Below, piece by piece: positions 56,268 through 64,000 of a DNA stretch of 64,000 nt. Every line of letters starts with the position of its first letter. The stretch's first letter is position 1. The translations under genes and the position numbers were made by a program. A model generated the notes under the pieces. The model made no database searches, was not told the origin of the DNA, and was given only the letters and a program-made list of their open reading frames with translations. This DNA is from Photorhabdus caribbeanensis (GTDB lineage: Bacteria > Pseudomonadota > Gammaproteobacteria > Enterobacterales > Enterobacteriaceae), in NCBI RefSeq assembly GCF_018448885.1, contig NZ_RCWB01000003.1, positions 124,001-188,000 of the forward strand, read 5' to 3'.

Positions 56268-57368
56268 ATGACAACAAGCATTACATCAGAAATTAAAAGC
56301 GAGAAAATCCATTTACGGATTACTCCATCTCAAAAGGAAATATGGAAAGCTTTAGCTGAGGCGCAAGGTGTAAGTTTAGCAGCATGGATTGAAAATAAAA
56401 TATCGATGGCATTAGCATCGAATAGTGATATCTTTCAAAAAGAAAAGTATAAATTGGTTTCGCTTTTTGCTGGTTGTGGCGGAATGGATTTAGGCTTCTG
56501 TGGCGGTTTTTCTGTCTTGAATAAAGAATATAAAAAAACAAAATTTGAAATTATTTGGGCTAATGAATTCAACCCCAATGCAGTAAAAACATATAAAAAA
56601 AACTTTTCTCATGATATCGTTGAAGGCGACATATGGGAACTTATCGATTCAACCCCTACAGAATGTGATGTACTGATAGGAGGCTTCCCCTGCCAAGATA
56701 TATCTATCAATGGTAAAAGAGCTGGCGTAGACGGAAAGCGCAGCGGTTTATATCTTGCTATGGTCGAAGCTGTTAAACGCTCACGACCAAAGATTTTTAT
56801 TGCTGAAAATGTCAAAGGGCTACTCATGAAGTATAATGAAGAGTCTTTAGCCCGTGTTATAAAGGATTTCAGTGAATTGGGTTATAATGTTAGTTATAAA
56901 CTATATAATTCAGCCAATTTTGGTGTACCCCAAACGAGAGAGAGAGTTTTTATTGTTGGAACATTACATGGAAATCCTTTATTCAAAGAACCTGTTGATA
57001 TTCTCCATAAAAACGAATGGTTGACTTGTTATGATGCGATTCATGATTTAGAAACCGTTGATGAAGATCGCAATCTTAATCATATTTGGAGTAAGGCTAA
57101 AAAAAGCCCAGACCAAGGAAGTAGACGTTTAAAGAAAGATAAGCCATCTCAGACTATAAGAGCGGAATGTCATGGTAATATTCAGTTCCATTATAAATTA
57201 GATCGTCGTATTTCGATGCGAGAGGCTGCACGTTTCCAGTCATTTCCTGATAATTTTGTTTTCGAATCGAACTTGAGGGAAACCGAAAGACAGGTTGGAA
57301 ACGCTGTTCCACCGGTTTTAGCTTGGCATTTAGCGCAATCCGTTGAAGAATATCTCGATAAATTATAA
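56268..57368 (+). CDS. DNA cytosine-5 methyltransferase with N-terminal DNA-binding-like extension
   Basis: This 366-residue enzyme methylates cytosine at C5 in a short DNA target. Catalytic motifs in order: S-L-F-A-G-C-G-G-M-D-L-G-F (residues about 63-75), G-G-F-P-C-Q-D-I-S (Cys nucleophile near 144), E-N-V-K-G-L, Q-T-R-E-R-V-F near 223, R-E-A-A-R-F-Q-S-F-P, and G-N-A-V-P-P near the end. Residues 1-55 precede motif I and look like a ribbon-helix-helix or HTH segment (EKIHLRITPSQKEIWKALAEAQGVSLAAWIENKI), which could let the enzyme repress its own gene. It follows vsr by 246 bases and faces a convergent endonuclease gene. Confidence 0.92.
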   Translation: MTTSITSEIKSEKIHLRITPSQKEIWKALAEAQGVSLAAWIENKISMALASNSDIFQKEKYKLVSLFAGCGGMDLGFCGGFSVLNKEYKKTKFEIIWANEFNPNAVKTYKKNFSHDIVEGDIWELIDSTPTECDVLIGGFPCQDISINGKRAGVDGKRSGLYLAMVEAVKRSRPKIFIAENVKGLLMKYNEESLARVIKDFSELGYNVSYKLYNSANFGVPQTRERVFIVGTLHGNPLFKEPVDILHKNEWLTCYDAIHDLETVDEDRNLNHIWSKAKKSPDQGSRRLKKDKPSQTIRAECHGNIQFHYKLDRRISMREAARFQSFPDNFVFESNLRETERQVGNAVPPVLAWHLAQSVEEYLDKL

Positions 57369-57381
57369 ACAATATATTTAG

Positions 57382-57418
57382 AATACCATGACTGTTATTT
57401 GTTATCAGTCATGGTATT
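57382..57418. terminator. Bidirectional terminator between methylase and endonuclease genes
   Basis: AATACCATGACTG and CAGTCATGGTATT form a 13-bp perfect stem with an 11-base loop in the gap between the convergent genes. Confidence 0.85.
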
Positions 57419-57429
57419 GTTGCAAAGAC

Positions 57430-58437
57430 TTAATATTTAGCGGTTATAAATAGAGTTTCTGATGGTTTCCATCCTACAGCATAGGTATCTGCCAGTTTTA
57501 ACCAGTACTTAATTCTTTCTTCTTTGGGAAGAACTACTCTCCAATACTCTTCAAATAAGGCATCTTCTAATTCATAAAACGCTCTAAGCATTTCGATCTC
57601 TATATCTTTTAATGCCCTTTCTATATAATTGCCACCTCTTTCTGGCGACGATCTCATTGCGACACTTCCAGCAGAAAATAAATCTCTAGCTTGATTACAT
57701 AATATGCCATAATATGTTAGAAGGAACATTGTCACATCATCGTATTTTCCTGATACTCGGCTAGATTTAACAATCTGTGGACAAAGTACTGCTGATTCTG
57801 CTCGATACTTTCGCTTCTCCGGCTGAGAAAGTTTTGTATATAGCCTTACTTCCAATGGTAGAGTTCTTTCATCAGGTTGATCATCAATCCACCAAAGCCT
57901 TTCACCGGGCTTTAACCTATTTTTTGCATACTTTCTAATGAAGGGCATTTTTTCTTCCGGACTTAAAATCCTGAAGTCGTTATAGCTTATATTGAGCTTA
58001 TCGAATAATGGTTCTTTGGCATTAATTTCCACTTCAAATCTTGGAACATGAGACGTTCTTACGTGCATGATACATTCTTCATAACGCCCCCATTTAACTT
58101 CTGGTTCTCCGCCAATTTTTCCAAAAAGTAGATATACATAATCTACTCCCTGCTTACGACTCCCTTCGAAAATGCTATTTGCTATTGATCTCCATGTATT
58201 ATTATCTGAATATTTTACTTCTACACCAAAGTTTCCAATAATTATGTCTGGAAACTCTTGTGCAGGAGGATTCATATCTACAGATAACCTCATGTCCGTT
58301 AATATCTCTCCTAAAACCTCTCTGACTCTTTGCTCGAATTTTTTTGAGTTATGATGCTCGTTTGATGATCTCAAGTCTTGAGTGAGTTTTTCTGTTGTCT
58401 TAGTTAATAAGGTCTCAAAAATTTGGCGCTCTATCAT
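57430..58437 (-). CDS. Putative type II restriction endonuclease (PD-(D/E)XK)
   Basis: The 335-residue protein has a PD-(D/E)XK core near its N-terminus: F-P-D-I-I-I-G-N-F-G-V-E-V-K-Y (Asp near 64, Glu-x-Lys near 73-75). The rest is mixed, with helix-rich C-terminal segments (ERALKDIEIEMLRAFYELEDALFEEYW). I do not know its recognition site. Its place convergent with a C5 methyltransferase and next to vsr makes it the cognate nuclease of a type II system. AT-rich codon use agrees with the methylase. Confidence 0.75.
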   Translation of the reverse strand: MIERQIFETLLTKTTEKLTQDLRSSNEHHNSKKFEQRVREVLGEILTDMRLSVDMNPPAQEFPDIIIGNFGVEVKYSDNNTWRSIANSIFEGSRKQGVDYVYLLFGKIGGEPEVKWGRYEECIMHVRTSHVPRFEVEINAKEPLFDKLNISYNDFRILSPEEKMPFIRKYAKNRLKPGERLWWIDDQPDERTLPLEVRLYTKLSQPEKRKYRAESAVLCPQIVKSSRVSGKYDDVTMFLLTYYGILCNQARDLFSAGSVAMRSSPERGGNYIERALKDIEIEMLRAFYELEDALFEEYWRVVLPKEERIKYWLKLADTYAVGWKPSETLFITAKY

Positions 58438-59239
58438 TTTTTATCTAACATCTTTTCTATCCATATATGCCATTAGATTACAACGACATGTACCGTGGTC
58501 ACAAGTTATAATAAAGTTATTAAAAATCAATCAAATAGGGAAAGATACCAAAGAAAAGACTCGGCATTAAGATAATTTAAAACAATGATAGCTGGCAGAG
58601 TCCCCTTAACATACCGACAATTGTGTGATGTACCTACAAAACTTCGTAGCTCATGAGTTTTACTGCCTATGTTTCTAGTTGTTTCGTATAGAAAACATCT
58701 GATAAAATAGTAGCCGATTTATAATTAGCACTGTATTTTTCAGTAAATTAAACCATTCTTCTTTTATGCTTTTAATACGTTAAAATAATTTCATATTGTT
58801 GTTTTTAAAAACTATTTTCTCGCTCGATTAACGCTTAAATACCTGTTAAACCGTTATAATCTTGCCTGGTTAATCCGTCAGAGCTTTCTACATCGTTGTA
58901 TGAATGGTATTAATGACAATATCAATCTAATCTAACGAAATACCATTCTTTTTAAGATCGCCTTCTGGTTTATTGGTGGTATCGTTTTTATCTTGCCAAT
59001 GCTCTTACTATGATCTCAATATATGGTAGATCATTTATTGTTTAGTAAATATTTGCAATTAACTATAATTTTAACATGTTATCTTTCCACTAGAACCATA
59101 CCATCGCCATGTGTGCATAAGGACATCTTTAACTGGTGTATCCCATTTTTTGCAGATTGGCCTGACAAGTGATAGTAAAAACTATTAGTATTGAGAAAAC
59201 AAACACTCTGGTTTAGAAGCTATTTTCAGGGAAATAGAA
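58438..59239. other. AT-rich intergenic region, no gene seen
   Basis: About 800 bases between the endonuclease and the exporter gene. All frames are short and lack ribosome sites. It probably contains the endonuclease promoter at its left edge. No repeat or RNA stands out. Confidence 0.45.
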
Positions 59240-59992
59240 ATGTTACATCTACTGGCATGGCCTGATTTGCTTATTTGCATTTTTGTCGTTTTCTTGGCTT
59301 ATCTGGTTTTTGGTATGGCAGGGTTTGGTTCTGCACTTATTGCTAGTCCAATTCTGGCATTTTATATTCCTGTAGCGAAAATTGTTCCTATGCTCGCGTT
59401 AATAGATTTAACCGCCGCAGTGATTAATGTTACTAGAGAGGGTAAAAAGTCAGAGTTTAGTGAGATTAAGTTAGTTATTCCATTAATGGTTGTCGGTAGC
59501 TTGATGGGCGCCGCTATTTTATTGATGACCCGACCTGATGTTTTAGTTCTGGTGTTGGGATTATTTGTTGTTTTCTATTCAATTTATTCGCTATTTTTCA
59601 GTAAAACCTACCGTCAATTCCCCGTTAAAGCCGCTATTCCATTTGGTCTGAGTGGCGGTATTTTCAGTGCGCTATTTGGTAGTGGAGGGTTTCTTTATGC
59701 AATTTATCTAACCGGGAGGATATCTGATAAGGAAATTTTCAGGATTACTCAGACGACTTTAATTGGTTTCAGTACCCTGACAAGAGTGATTATTTTTGTT
59801 GTCATGGGTATCTATCTGGACACTTCATTTTTGTTATTGATACTGGTATTTATTCCAGCCATGTTGTTGGGAATCTATTTCGGCCGCCAGATGACATTGA
59901 AAATCTCCAGAGAAACATTCTTGAAGTTTATCAATACTATTGTGCTGGTTTCAGGGTTAATGCTGATATATCGTTATATGTTTACTATTTGA
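59240..59992 (+). CDS. TauE/SafE-family transmembrane permease
   Basis: The 250-residue protein has about eight transmembrane segments and the TauE/SafE (sulfite exporter) pattern: the N-terminal half with F-G-M-A-G-F-G-S-A-L-I-A-S-P near residues 24-37 and the second half with F-G-S-G-G-F-L-Y-A-I-Y near 145-155, the two repeated glycine-rich motifs. Members export or import small sulfur compounds or other organic anions; the substrate here is unknown. An AGGGAAA ribosome site precedes the ATG. It is about 110 bases upstream of an MFS gene on the same strand. Confidence 0.85.
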   Translation: MLHLLAWPDLLICIFVVFLAYLVFGMAGFGSALIASPILAFYIPVAKIVPMLALIDLTAAVINVTREGKKSEFSEIKLVIPLMVVGSLMGAAILLMTRPDVLVLVLGLFVVFYSIYSLFFSKTYRQFPVKAAIPFGLSGGIFSALFGSGGFLYAIYLTGRISDKEIFRITQTTLIGFSTLTRVIIFVVMGIYLDTSFLLLILVFIPAMLLGIYFGRQMTLKISRETFLKFINTIVLVSGLMLIYRYMFTI

Positions 59993-60100
59993 AATAGTAA
60001 ACAGTCAGGATTAATATATTTAATATAATATTATTAATTTGTTGTTTTCAGTTCATTTCATATTTATGCTCTTTATTTTTGCTGGATAAACATAAATAAA

Positions 60101-61297
60101 ATGAACCGTCGTGATTATAGAAATAGTAATTTTTTTGCCATCTTTACTATTACCACGAGTGTCGCGGTTATTGGCATTGTTATTGGTTTGACGATCCCAA
60201 TGATAGCGTTACGCTTGAATAGCCAAGGTATTGATGAGTTGTACATTGGTTTAATTTCTGCGGCTCCGGCATTGGGGGTTCTTTTGAGTGCTCCGGTAGT
60301 CCAGAAAATTGCAGCTCTGGTAGGTAAAAAACATGCCATGATGATTGCAACTGGGGTTTCTGCTGGCAGTTTGCTCCCACTTTTGGGTTCGTTGCCGATG
60401 GAGTTGCTTTTTCCTCTGCGGCTAATGACTGGTGCTGCTAACGGCTTAATGATCTGTTTAGGTGAAACCTGGATTAATGAACTCTCTGAGGAGAGTAAAC
60501 GAGGCCGGGTATTGGCTGTTTATACGACGGTTTTTACTATCAGTCAGTTGCTTGGCCCTTCTATCATTGCTTTTTATGGTATTGCAGATAAAACGCCGAT
60601 ATTGATTTGTACTCTGATTCATATCTTCTCTCTGATGCTTTTTGTCATGATAGATCAGAAGAAAGGCGATAAATTGCCGCAACACAGTAAGCAATCCAAT
60701 TTCTCTATTGTTCAATTTGTGAGGGTTGCACCGGCGATCTGTGGTGGTGTGCTGTTTTTTTCCTTTTTCGACGGGACCATTCTTTCTATGTTACCCATCT
60801 ACGGAATGAGTTGTGGGTATGTCGAAGCGGTAGCCGCACTAATGATAAGTGTTGTTCTTGCTGGCGATGCATTGATGCAGCTCCCATTTGGTTGGCTGGC
60901 GGATCATATGAATCGTATGCGTTTGTACCAGATTTGTGGCGTAGTCACACTCGGAGCGAGTGTGTTATTGCCGTTTGTGATGATGTATCAGTATCTTATC
61001 TGGCCTCTGTTGATTGTTTTAGGGGCAACTGCGGGGGCTATCTACACCATTGCATTGGTCCAAATTGGTCAGTATTTCTCAGGAAATGATCTGATAGTGG
61101 CTAATGCCGCAGCGGCTATGTTGTGGGGGATTGGCAGTTTGTTTGGGCCGCTGCTTGCCGGTATAGCGAGTTCAGTGACGCCATCAGGTTTACCTATTCT
61201 ACTTGTCATCATTGCAACGATCTTTCTGATTTCAACAATGGATCGGTTTAATCCACAAAGTGATAAAAGTAATAAAAGCGAAGTGTTCAGTCGATAG
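60101..61297 (+). CDS. MFS transporter (YcaD-like)
   Basis: The 398-residue protein has twelve predicted transmembrane helices. It has the MFS features IGLTIPMIALRLNSQG (helix 1), the loop 2-3 region with KIAALVGKKHAMM, L-R-L-M-T-G-A-A-N-G in helix 4, R-G-R in the following loop, and LPFGWLADHMNRMRL in the loop 8-9 motif. It resembles the YcaD-type subfamily. The substrate is unknown. It lies about 110 bases after the TauE/SafE-type gene, so they may be co-transcribed. Confidence 0.83.
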   Translation: MNRRDYRNSNFFAIFTITTSVAVIGIVIGLTIPMIALRLNSQGIDELYIGLISAAPALGVLLSAPVVQKIAALVGKKHAMMIATGVSAGSLLPLLGSLPMELLFPLRLMTGAANGLMICLGETWINELSEESKRGRVLAVYTTVFTISQLLGPSIIAFYGIADKTPILICTLIHIFSLMLFVMIDQKKGDKLPQHSKQSNFSIVQFVRVAPAICGGVLFFSFFDGTILSMLPIYGMSCGYVEAVAALMISVVLAGDALMQLPFGWLADHMNRMRLYQICGVVTLGASVLLPFVMMYQYLIWPLLIVLGATAGAIYTIALVQIGQYFSGNDLIVANAAAAMLWGIGSLFGPLLAGIASSVTPSGLPILLVIIATIFLISTMDRFNPQSDKSNKSEVFSR

Positions 61298-61490
61298 TTG
61301 TACCGGTGTAAAAGCTGGCTGTGAATAGCAGTCAGCACTGAGTAAATTAAGAGCTAGTCACTCGAATCGTGACTGCGCTCCGCCGTAAACGCGGTAAGGC
61401 TTCCCACTTCTCACCACTTTTCAGGCCGCCACCGTCGATATGGCGAGCATAAACTGATGTCATGGGGATCTTCACGCAAGGGAGTTGGTT

Positions 61491-61526
61491 GGATAAGCGC
61501 GGTCTGGCAACAGTTTGCGCTTATCC
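61491..61526. repeat. Perfect 10-bp inverted repeat next to ccdB remnant
   Basis: GGATAAGCGC and GCGCTTATCC are separated by 16 bases, right after the frameshifted end of ccdB on the minus strand. It is probably a terminator without U-tract or a relic of a mobile element. Confidence 0.45.
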
Positions 61527-61529
61527 GAT

Positions 61530-61843
61530 CTAAATACCGTCAAAAAGGAAATCGAGTGCCGCCTTTACCTGATTACGGTATTGCGATACATCGCAAAATT
61601 CAGCACCCAAAGCATGAGCAATATACTGGCTAGTTCGTGAGTCATGACAGCATATTCTTTGTCGTCTATCAGCCTGATAAGGGGGAGCATTCGAATAGGG
61701 CGACTGCTGTCAGGATATTTTTCAACCGGCAGCAGTGGGATCACAATTCTGCGGTTTAACTGCCCGATAATGTCATTCGTGACGTCCAGCAACAGGGGAT
61801 AAACAACAGTTTTCCCAGTATTACGGTAAACGGTGAATTGCAT
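61530..61843 (-). pseudogene. ccdB: ccdB toxin gene, frameshifted near the C-terminus
   Basis: From the ATG at 61843 the product matches CcdB gyrase toxin: MQFTVYRNTGKTVVYPLLLDV, IIGQLNRRIVIPLLPVEKYP, then KEYAVMTHELASI. Thereafter the frame is lost and ends at a TAA at 61565. In the next frame the true end is legible (AHALGAEFCDVSQYRNQVKA, then LDFLFDGI) to a TAG at 61530. CcdB needs its last residues (W-G-I/D-G-I end) to poison gyrase, so the frameshift should inactivate it. Confidence 0.9.
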
Positions 61844-61845
61844 CG

Positions 61846-62010
61846 TTAAAATGCCCTGTATTCATCACTGAAACAACCATGTTCGTCATGGAAACGGTTT
61901 AATACCTCCAGACTTCCCTATTATCTTCCTGCCATTTCAGCGCCTCGCGATGGCGTAATTCGGCATCCAAGGCGCCGGTCAGTGTGGCGCTCTGTGTGTT
62001 GCATTGTCTT
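61846..62010 (-). pseudogene. ccdA: ccdA antitoxin remnant, frameshifted and missing its N-terminus
   Basis: The C-terminal half is legible in two frames: SATLTGALDAELRHREALKWQEDNREV, then after a one-base shift LEVLNRFHDEHGCFSDEYRAF ending three bases before ccdB. This matches the chromosomal CcdA family. The N-terminal DNA-binding part is not found, so the antitoxin is inactive. With the toxin also broken, the module is a dead relic. Confidence 0.85.
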
Positions 62011-62403
62011 GCTGCCAGGATTTATCTCCGGTATTGAGTGGGCGTGTAGCTTACATGTATACATACACGAATTGTAATTCTGAATGTCGGTTTTTTCGGC
62101 TTGTTCAGTGTTATCATTCGTTACTTGTAACGGCTCGCATGTCATTTCATGGTGAAACTGTTGGGTCTTCCTTGTCGTCTAAGGTTGAAACATTGCGACT
62201 AACTATCGTAGAAAGTTTAATTTTCAGAAGTCATTCTCCTAATGCTCGGCTAAATAATACTGTTAGCTATTGATTTCGACACTATGATCACTGGATAATC
62301 TTTCGCCTCAAATTTTTTCGCTGCTTTCTATTCTAAAAGCCAAACGATTGCTTTTATGTTTGTTGAACCGATTGGTGCAATATTCATTAGGCGTTATTAA
62401 GTG
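62011..62403. other. Intergenic region upstream of ghxP
   Basis: Mixed composition. It contains part of the former ccdA promoter region and the leader of ghxP. No complete gene or riboswitch fold (no purine aptamer) could be recognised. Confidence 0.4.
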
Positions 62404-62419
62404 AAGTAATCGTTTTCGT
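62404..62419 (+). promoter_or_regulatory. PurR-like operator upstream of ghxP
   Basis: AAGTAATCGTTTTCGT fits the PurR pattern ANGCAANCGNTTNCNT with one mismatch (T for C at position 4). It ends 25-50 bases before the possible start codons of ghxP. Repression by PurR with hypoxanthine or guanine would suit a purine uptake gene. Confidence 0.55.
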
Positions 62420-62468
62420 TTGATTAGGAAGTGAAAGAAGTACCATGAACATAATGCAGGGGAACGAC

Positions 62469-63815
62469 ATGTCTGGCACTCAGGCACCAGTTAAATGCAA
62501 ACTGGATAAGTATTTTAAATTGACTGAACGTGGCACAACGGTACGCCGTGAAATTCTGGCAGGGATCACAACTTTCTTGGCGATGGTTTATTCAGTCATC
62601 GTTGTGCCGGGGATGTTAGGGCAGGCCGGGTTTCCCCATACTGCTGTCTTTATTGCGACTTGTTTGGTTGCCGGTTTTGGTTCTTTGTTAATGGGGCTGT
62701 GGGTTAACTTGCCAATGGCAATTGGTTGTGCAATTTCGTTGACTGCATTTACCGCCTTTAGTTTGGTTTTAGGGCAGCAAATCACTATTCCGGTTGCACT
62801 CGGTGCGGTATTTCTGATGGGGTGCTTATTTACGGTGATTTCTGTTACTGGTATTCGTTCTTGGATTTTACGCAATATACCAATGGGTATTGCGCATGGT
62901 GCAGGGATTGGTATTGGGCTGTTTTTGTTACTGATTGCGTCAAACGGTGTTGGTCTGGTCATTAAGAACCCACTGGAAGGTCTGCCTGTTGCTCTGGGTT
63001 CGTTCACCTCTTTCCCGGTTGTGATGACTCTGCTTGGGTTGGCTGCTATTTTTGGTTTGGAAAAATTGAAAGTCCCCGGTGGTGTGCTGTTAGTGATTGT
63101 GGTGATTTCTGTTATTGGGCTGATTTTTGATCCGGCAGTGAAATATCAAGGGTTCTTTAAGGTTCCGAGTCTGGGAGATGACGGTTTGTCCTTGATTTTT
63201 AGTATGGATATTATGGGAGCTTTGCAGCCAATTGTGTTACCCAGTGTGTTGGCGTTGGTAATGACTGCGGTGTTTGATGCGACCGGTACCATCCGTGCGG
63301 TAGCAGGGCAAGGGAATCTGTTGGATAAAGGTGGACAGATTATTAACGGCGGTAAAGCGCTAACTGCCGATTCTGTTAGTAGTATTTTTGCCGGTGCTAT
63401 CGGCGCTTCTCCGGCTGCGGTATATATCGAATCAGCCGCGGGTACCGCAGCAGGCGGTAAAACAGGTTTAACTGCAACAGTTGTCGGTATCCTGTTCCTG
63501 TTAATTTTGTTCTTTTCTCCACTTTCCTATCTTGTACCAGCGTATGCCACGGCCCCGGCGTTGATGTATGTTGGTTTGCTAATGCTGAGTAATGTCAGAA
63601 AGCTGGATTTCGATGATTTTGTTGGGGCGATGTCCGGTATGCTTTGTGCGGTCTTTATTGTCCTGACCTGCAATATTGTAACCGGTATTATGTTGGGTTT
63701 CAGTTCGCTGGTTGTTGGTCGTATCTGTTCCGGTGAATGGCGTCAATTGAATATCGGTACAGTGGTAATTACGATCGCTTTAGTAGCATTTTATGCTGGT
63801 GATTGGGCTATTTGA
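62469..63815 (+). CDS. ghxP: Guanine/hypoxanthine permease GhxP (NCS2 family)
   Basis: GhxP is a proton symporter for guanine and hypoxanthine in the inner membrane. The product matches E. coli GhxP (YjcD) along its whole length: [71 protein letters not shown] and [16 protein letters not shown] (the AzgA-type signature), ending FYAGDWAI. The ATG at 62469 follows AGGGGAA and matches the E. coli start; an in-frame ATG at 62445 is also possible and would add eight residues. About 12-14 helices. A terminator follows. Confidence 0.93.
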   Translation: MSGTQAPVKCKLDKYFKLTERGTTVRREILAGITTFLAMVYSVIVVPGMLGQAGFPHTAVFIATCLVAGFGSLLMGLWVNLPMAIGCAISLTAFTAFSLVLGQQITIPVALGAVFLMGCLFTVISVTGIRSWILRNIPMGIAHGAGIGIGLFLLLIASNGVGLVIKNPLEGLPVALGSFTSFPVVMTLLGLAAIFGLEKLKVPGGVLLVIVVISVIGLIFDPAVKYQGFFKVPSLGDDGLSLIFSMDIMGALQPIVLPSVLALVMTAVFDATGTIRAVAGQGNLLDKGGQIINGGKALTADSVSSIFAGAIGASPAAVYIESAAGTAAGGKTGLTATVVGILFLLILFFSPLSYLVPAYATAPALMYVGLLMLSNVRKLDFDDFVGAMSGMLCAVFIVLTCNIVTGIMLGFSSLVVGRICSGEWRQLNIGTVVITIALVAFYAGDWAI

Positions 63816-63825
63816 TTGATTAAAA

Positions 63826-63860
63826 AGTGCGTAATGGGTGTTCACCCCTGCGCACTTTGC
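63826..63860 (+). terminator. ghxP terminator
   Basis: AAAGTGCG and CGCACTTT, with an inner GGGTG/CACCC stem, lie ten bases past the ghxP stop. The T-run after the stem is short. Confidence 0.75.
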
Positions 63861-64000
63861 CATTTCTTGCGATTACTTTTAAATTCTCAATTATTTCCCC
63901 CGCTATTTATCTGATTAGTTTACAATATTCCTGCAATTCTTTCGGATACGGCTCCGCGTGTATCTACCTTTTTCGATTGATTCAGTTATTTTAGTTTAAG

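Noticed and set aside
61921..62145. 74-codon minus-strand frame upstream of ccdB
   Set aside because: It overlaps the ccdA remnant in the wrong frame; the CcdA-like residues are read in the neighbouring frames.
62280..62444. Purine riboswitch before ghxP
   Set aside because: No conserved aptamer helices or loop sequences could be found; a PurR operator explains the control better.

Overview
The window comes from an AT-rich enteric bacterium, almost certainly Photorhabdus (Morganellaceae). A tccC-type insecticidal toxin-complex gene, two ERIC-type palindromes and enterobacterial chromosomal order (yhbS-yhbQ, nrdDG, pyrI-ridA, pyrLB, argI, rraB, valS-holC-pepA, lptFG, leuX) all point there. 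The species is inferred by recognition, not by a search.

Left part (1-29.9 kb) is mostly conserved chromosome. It has a partial UbiA-type prenyltransferase, a shrunken ubiT remnant, yhbS, yhbQ, a YhcN-type periplasmic protein and yhbP. Next come nrdD-nrdG with tandem NrdR boxes and an FNR-like site, then ridA and pyrI. The pyrBI operon is split: pyrL-pyrB keeps its promoter, leader peptide and attenuator, but pyrI-ridA lies about 2.5 kb away behind a DUF819-type membrane protein gene read the other way. argI carries ARG boxes. rraB is followed by tccC with a variable toxin-like C-terminus, then an orphan small protein. Next is a cystine-type amino-acid ABC transporter with two paralogous binding proteins, whose two transcription units share a nearly identical 28-bp upstream element. 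valS-holC-pepA, lptF-lptG and ampH complete this part.

At 29.94 kb lies tRNA-Leu(CAA) (leuX). A layered genomic island follows. Three P4-type integrase remnants (30.17, 37.45 and 45.36 kb) mark successive insertions, and the second is preceded by a degenerate copy of the tRNA 3' end. Layer A holds a compact four-gene operon: DNA methyltransferase, zinc-hook ABC/SMC-like ATPase, small middle protein, and PD-(D/E)XK-like protein. It resembles an ABC-three-component conflict system with a methylase attached. Layer B holds a large SF1 helicase, a RecQ-like helicase with a C-terminal phosphoribosyltransferase domain, and a DprA-like protein (RqlHI/PsyrTA-like). A hexanucleotide repeat encodes an (EA)15 linker in the DprA-like gene. 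Layer C holds a complete fecIRABCDE ferric-citrate system very close to that of E. coli.

From 53.2 to 55.5 kb there is a gene-poor, decayed region with a 9-bp x 15 tandem repeat. A type II restriction-modification cassette follows (vsr, a C5 methyltransferase with an N-terminal DNA-binding-like extension, and a convergent PD-(D/E)XK endonuclease). Then come a TauE/SafE-type exporter, an MFS transporter, frameshifted ccdAB remnants and the guanine/hypoxanthine permease ghxP with a PurR-like operator.

Together the island half is a defence and iron-acquisition hotspot at leuX. The left half is housekeeping sequence interrupted by small insertions.
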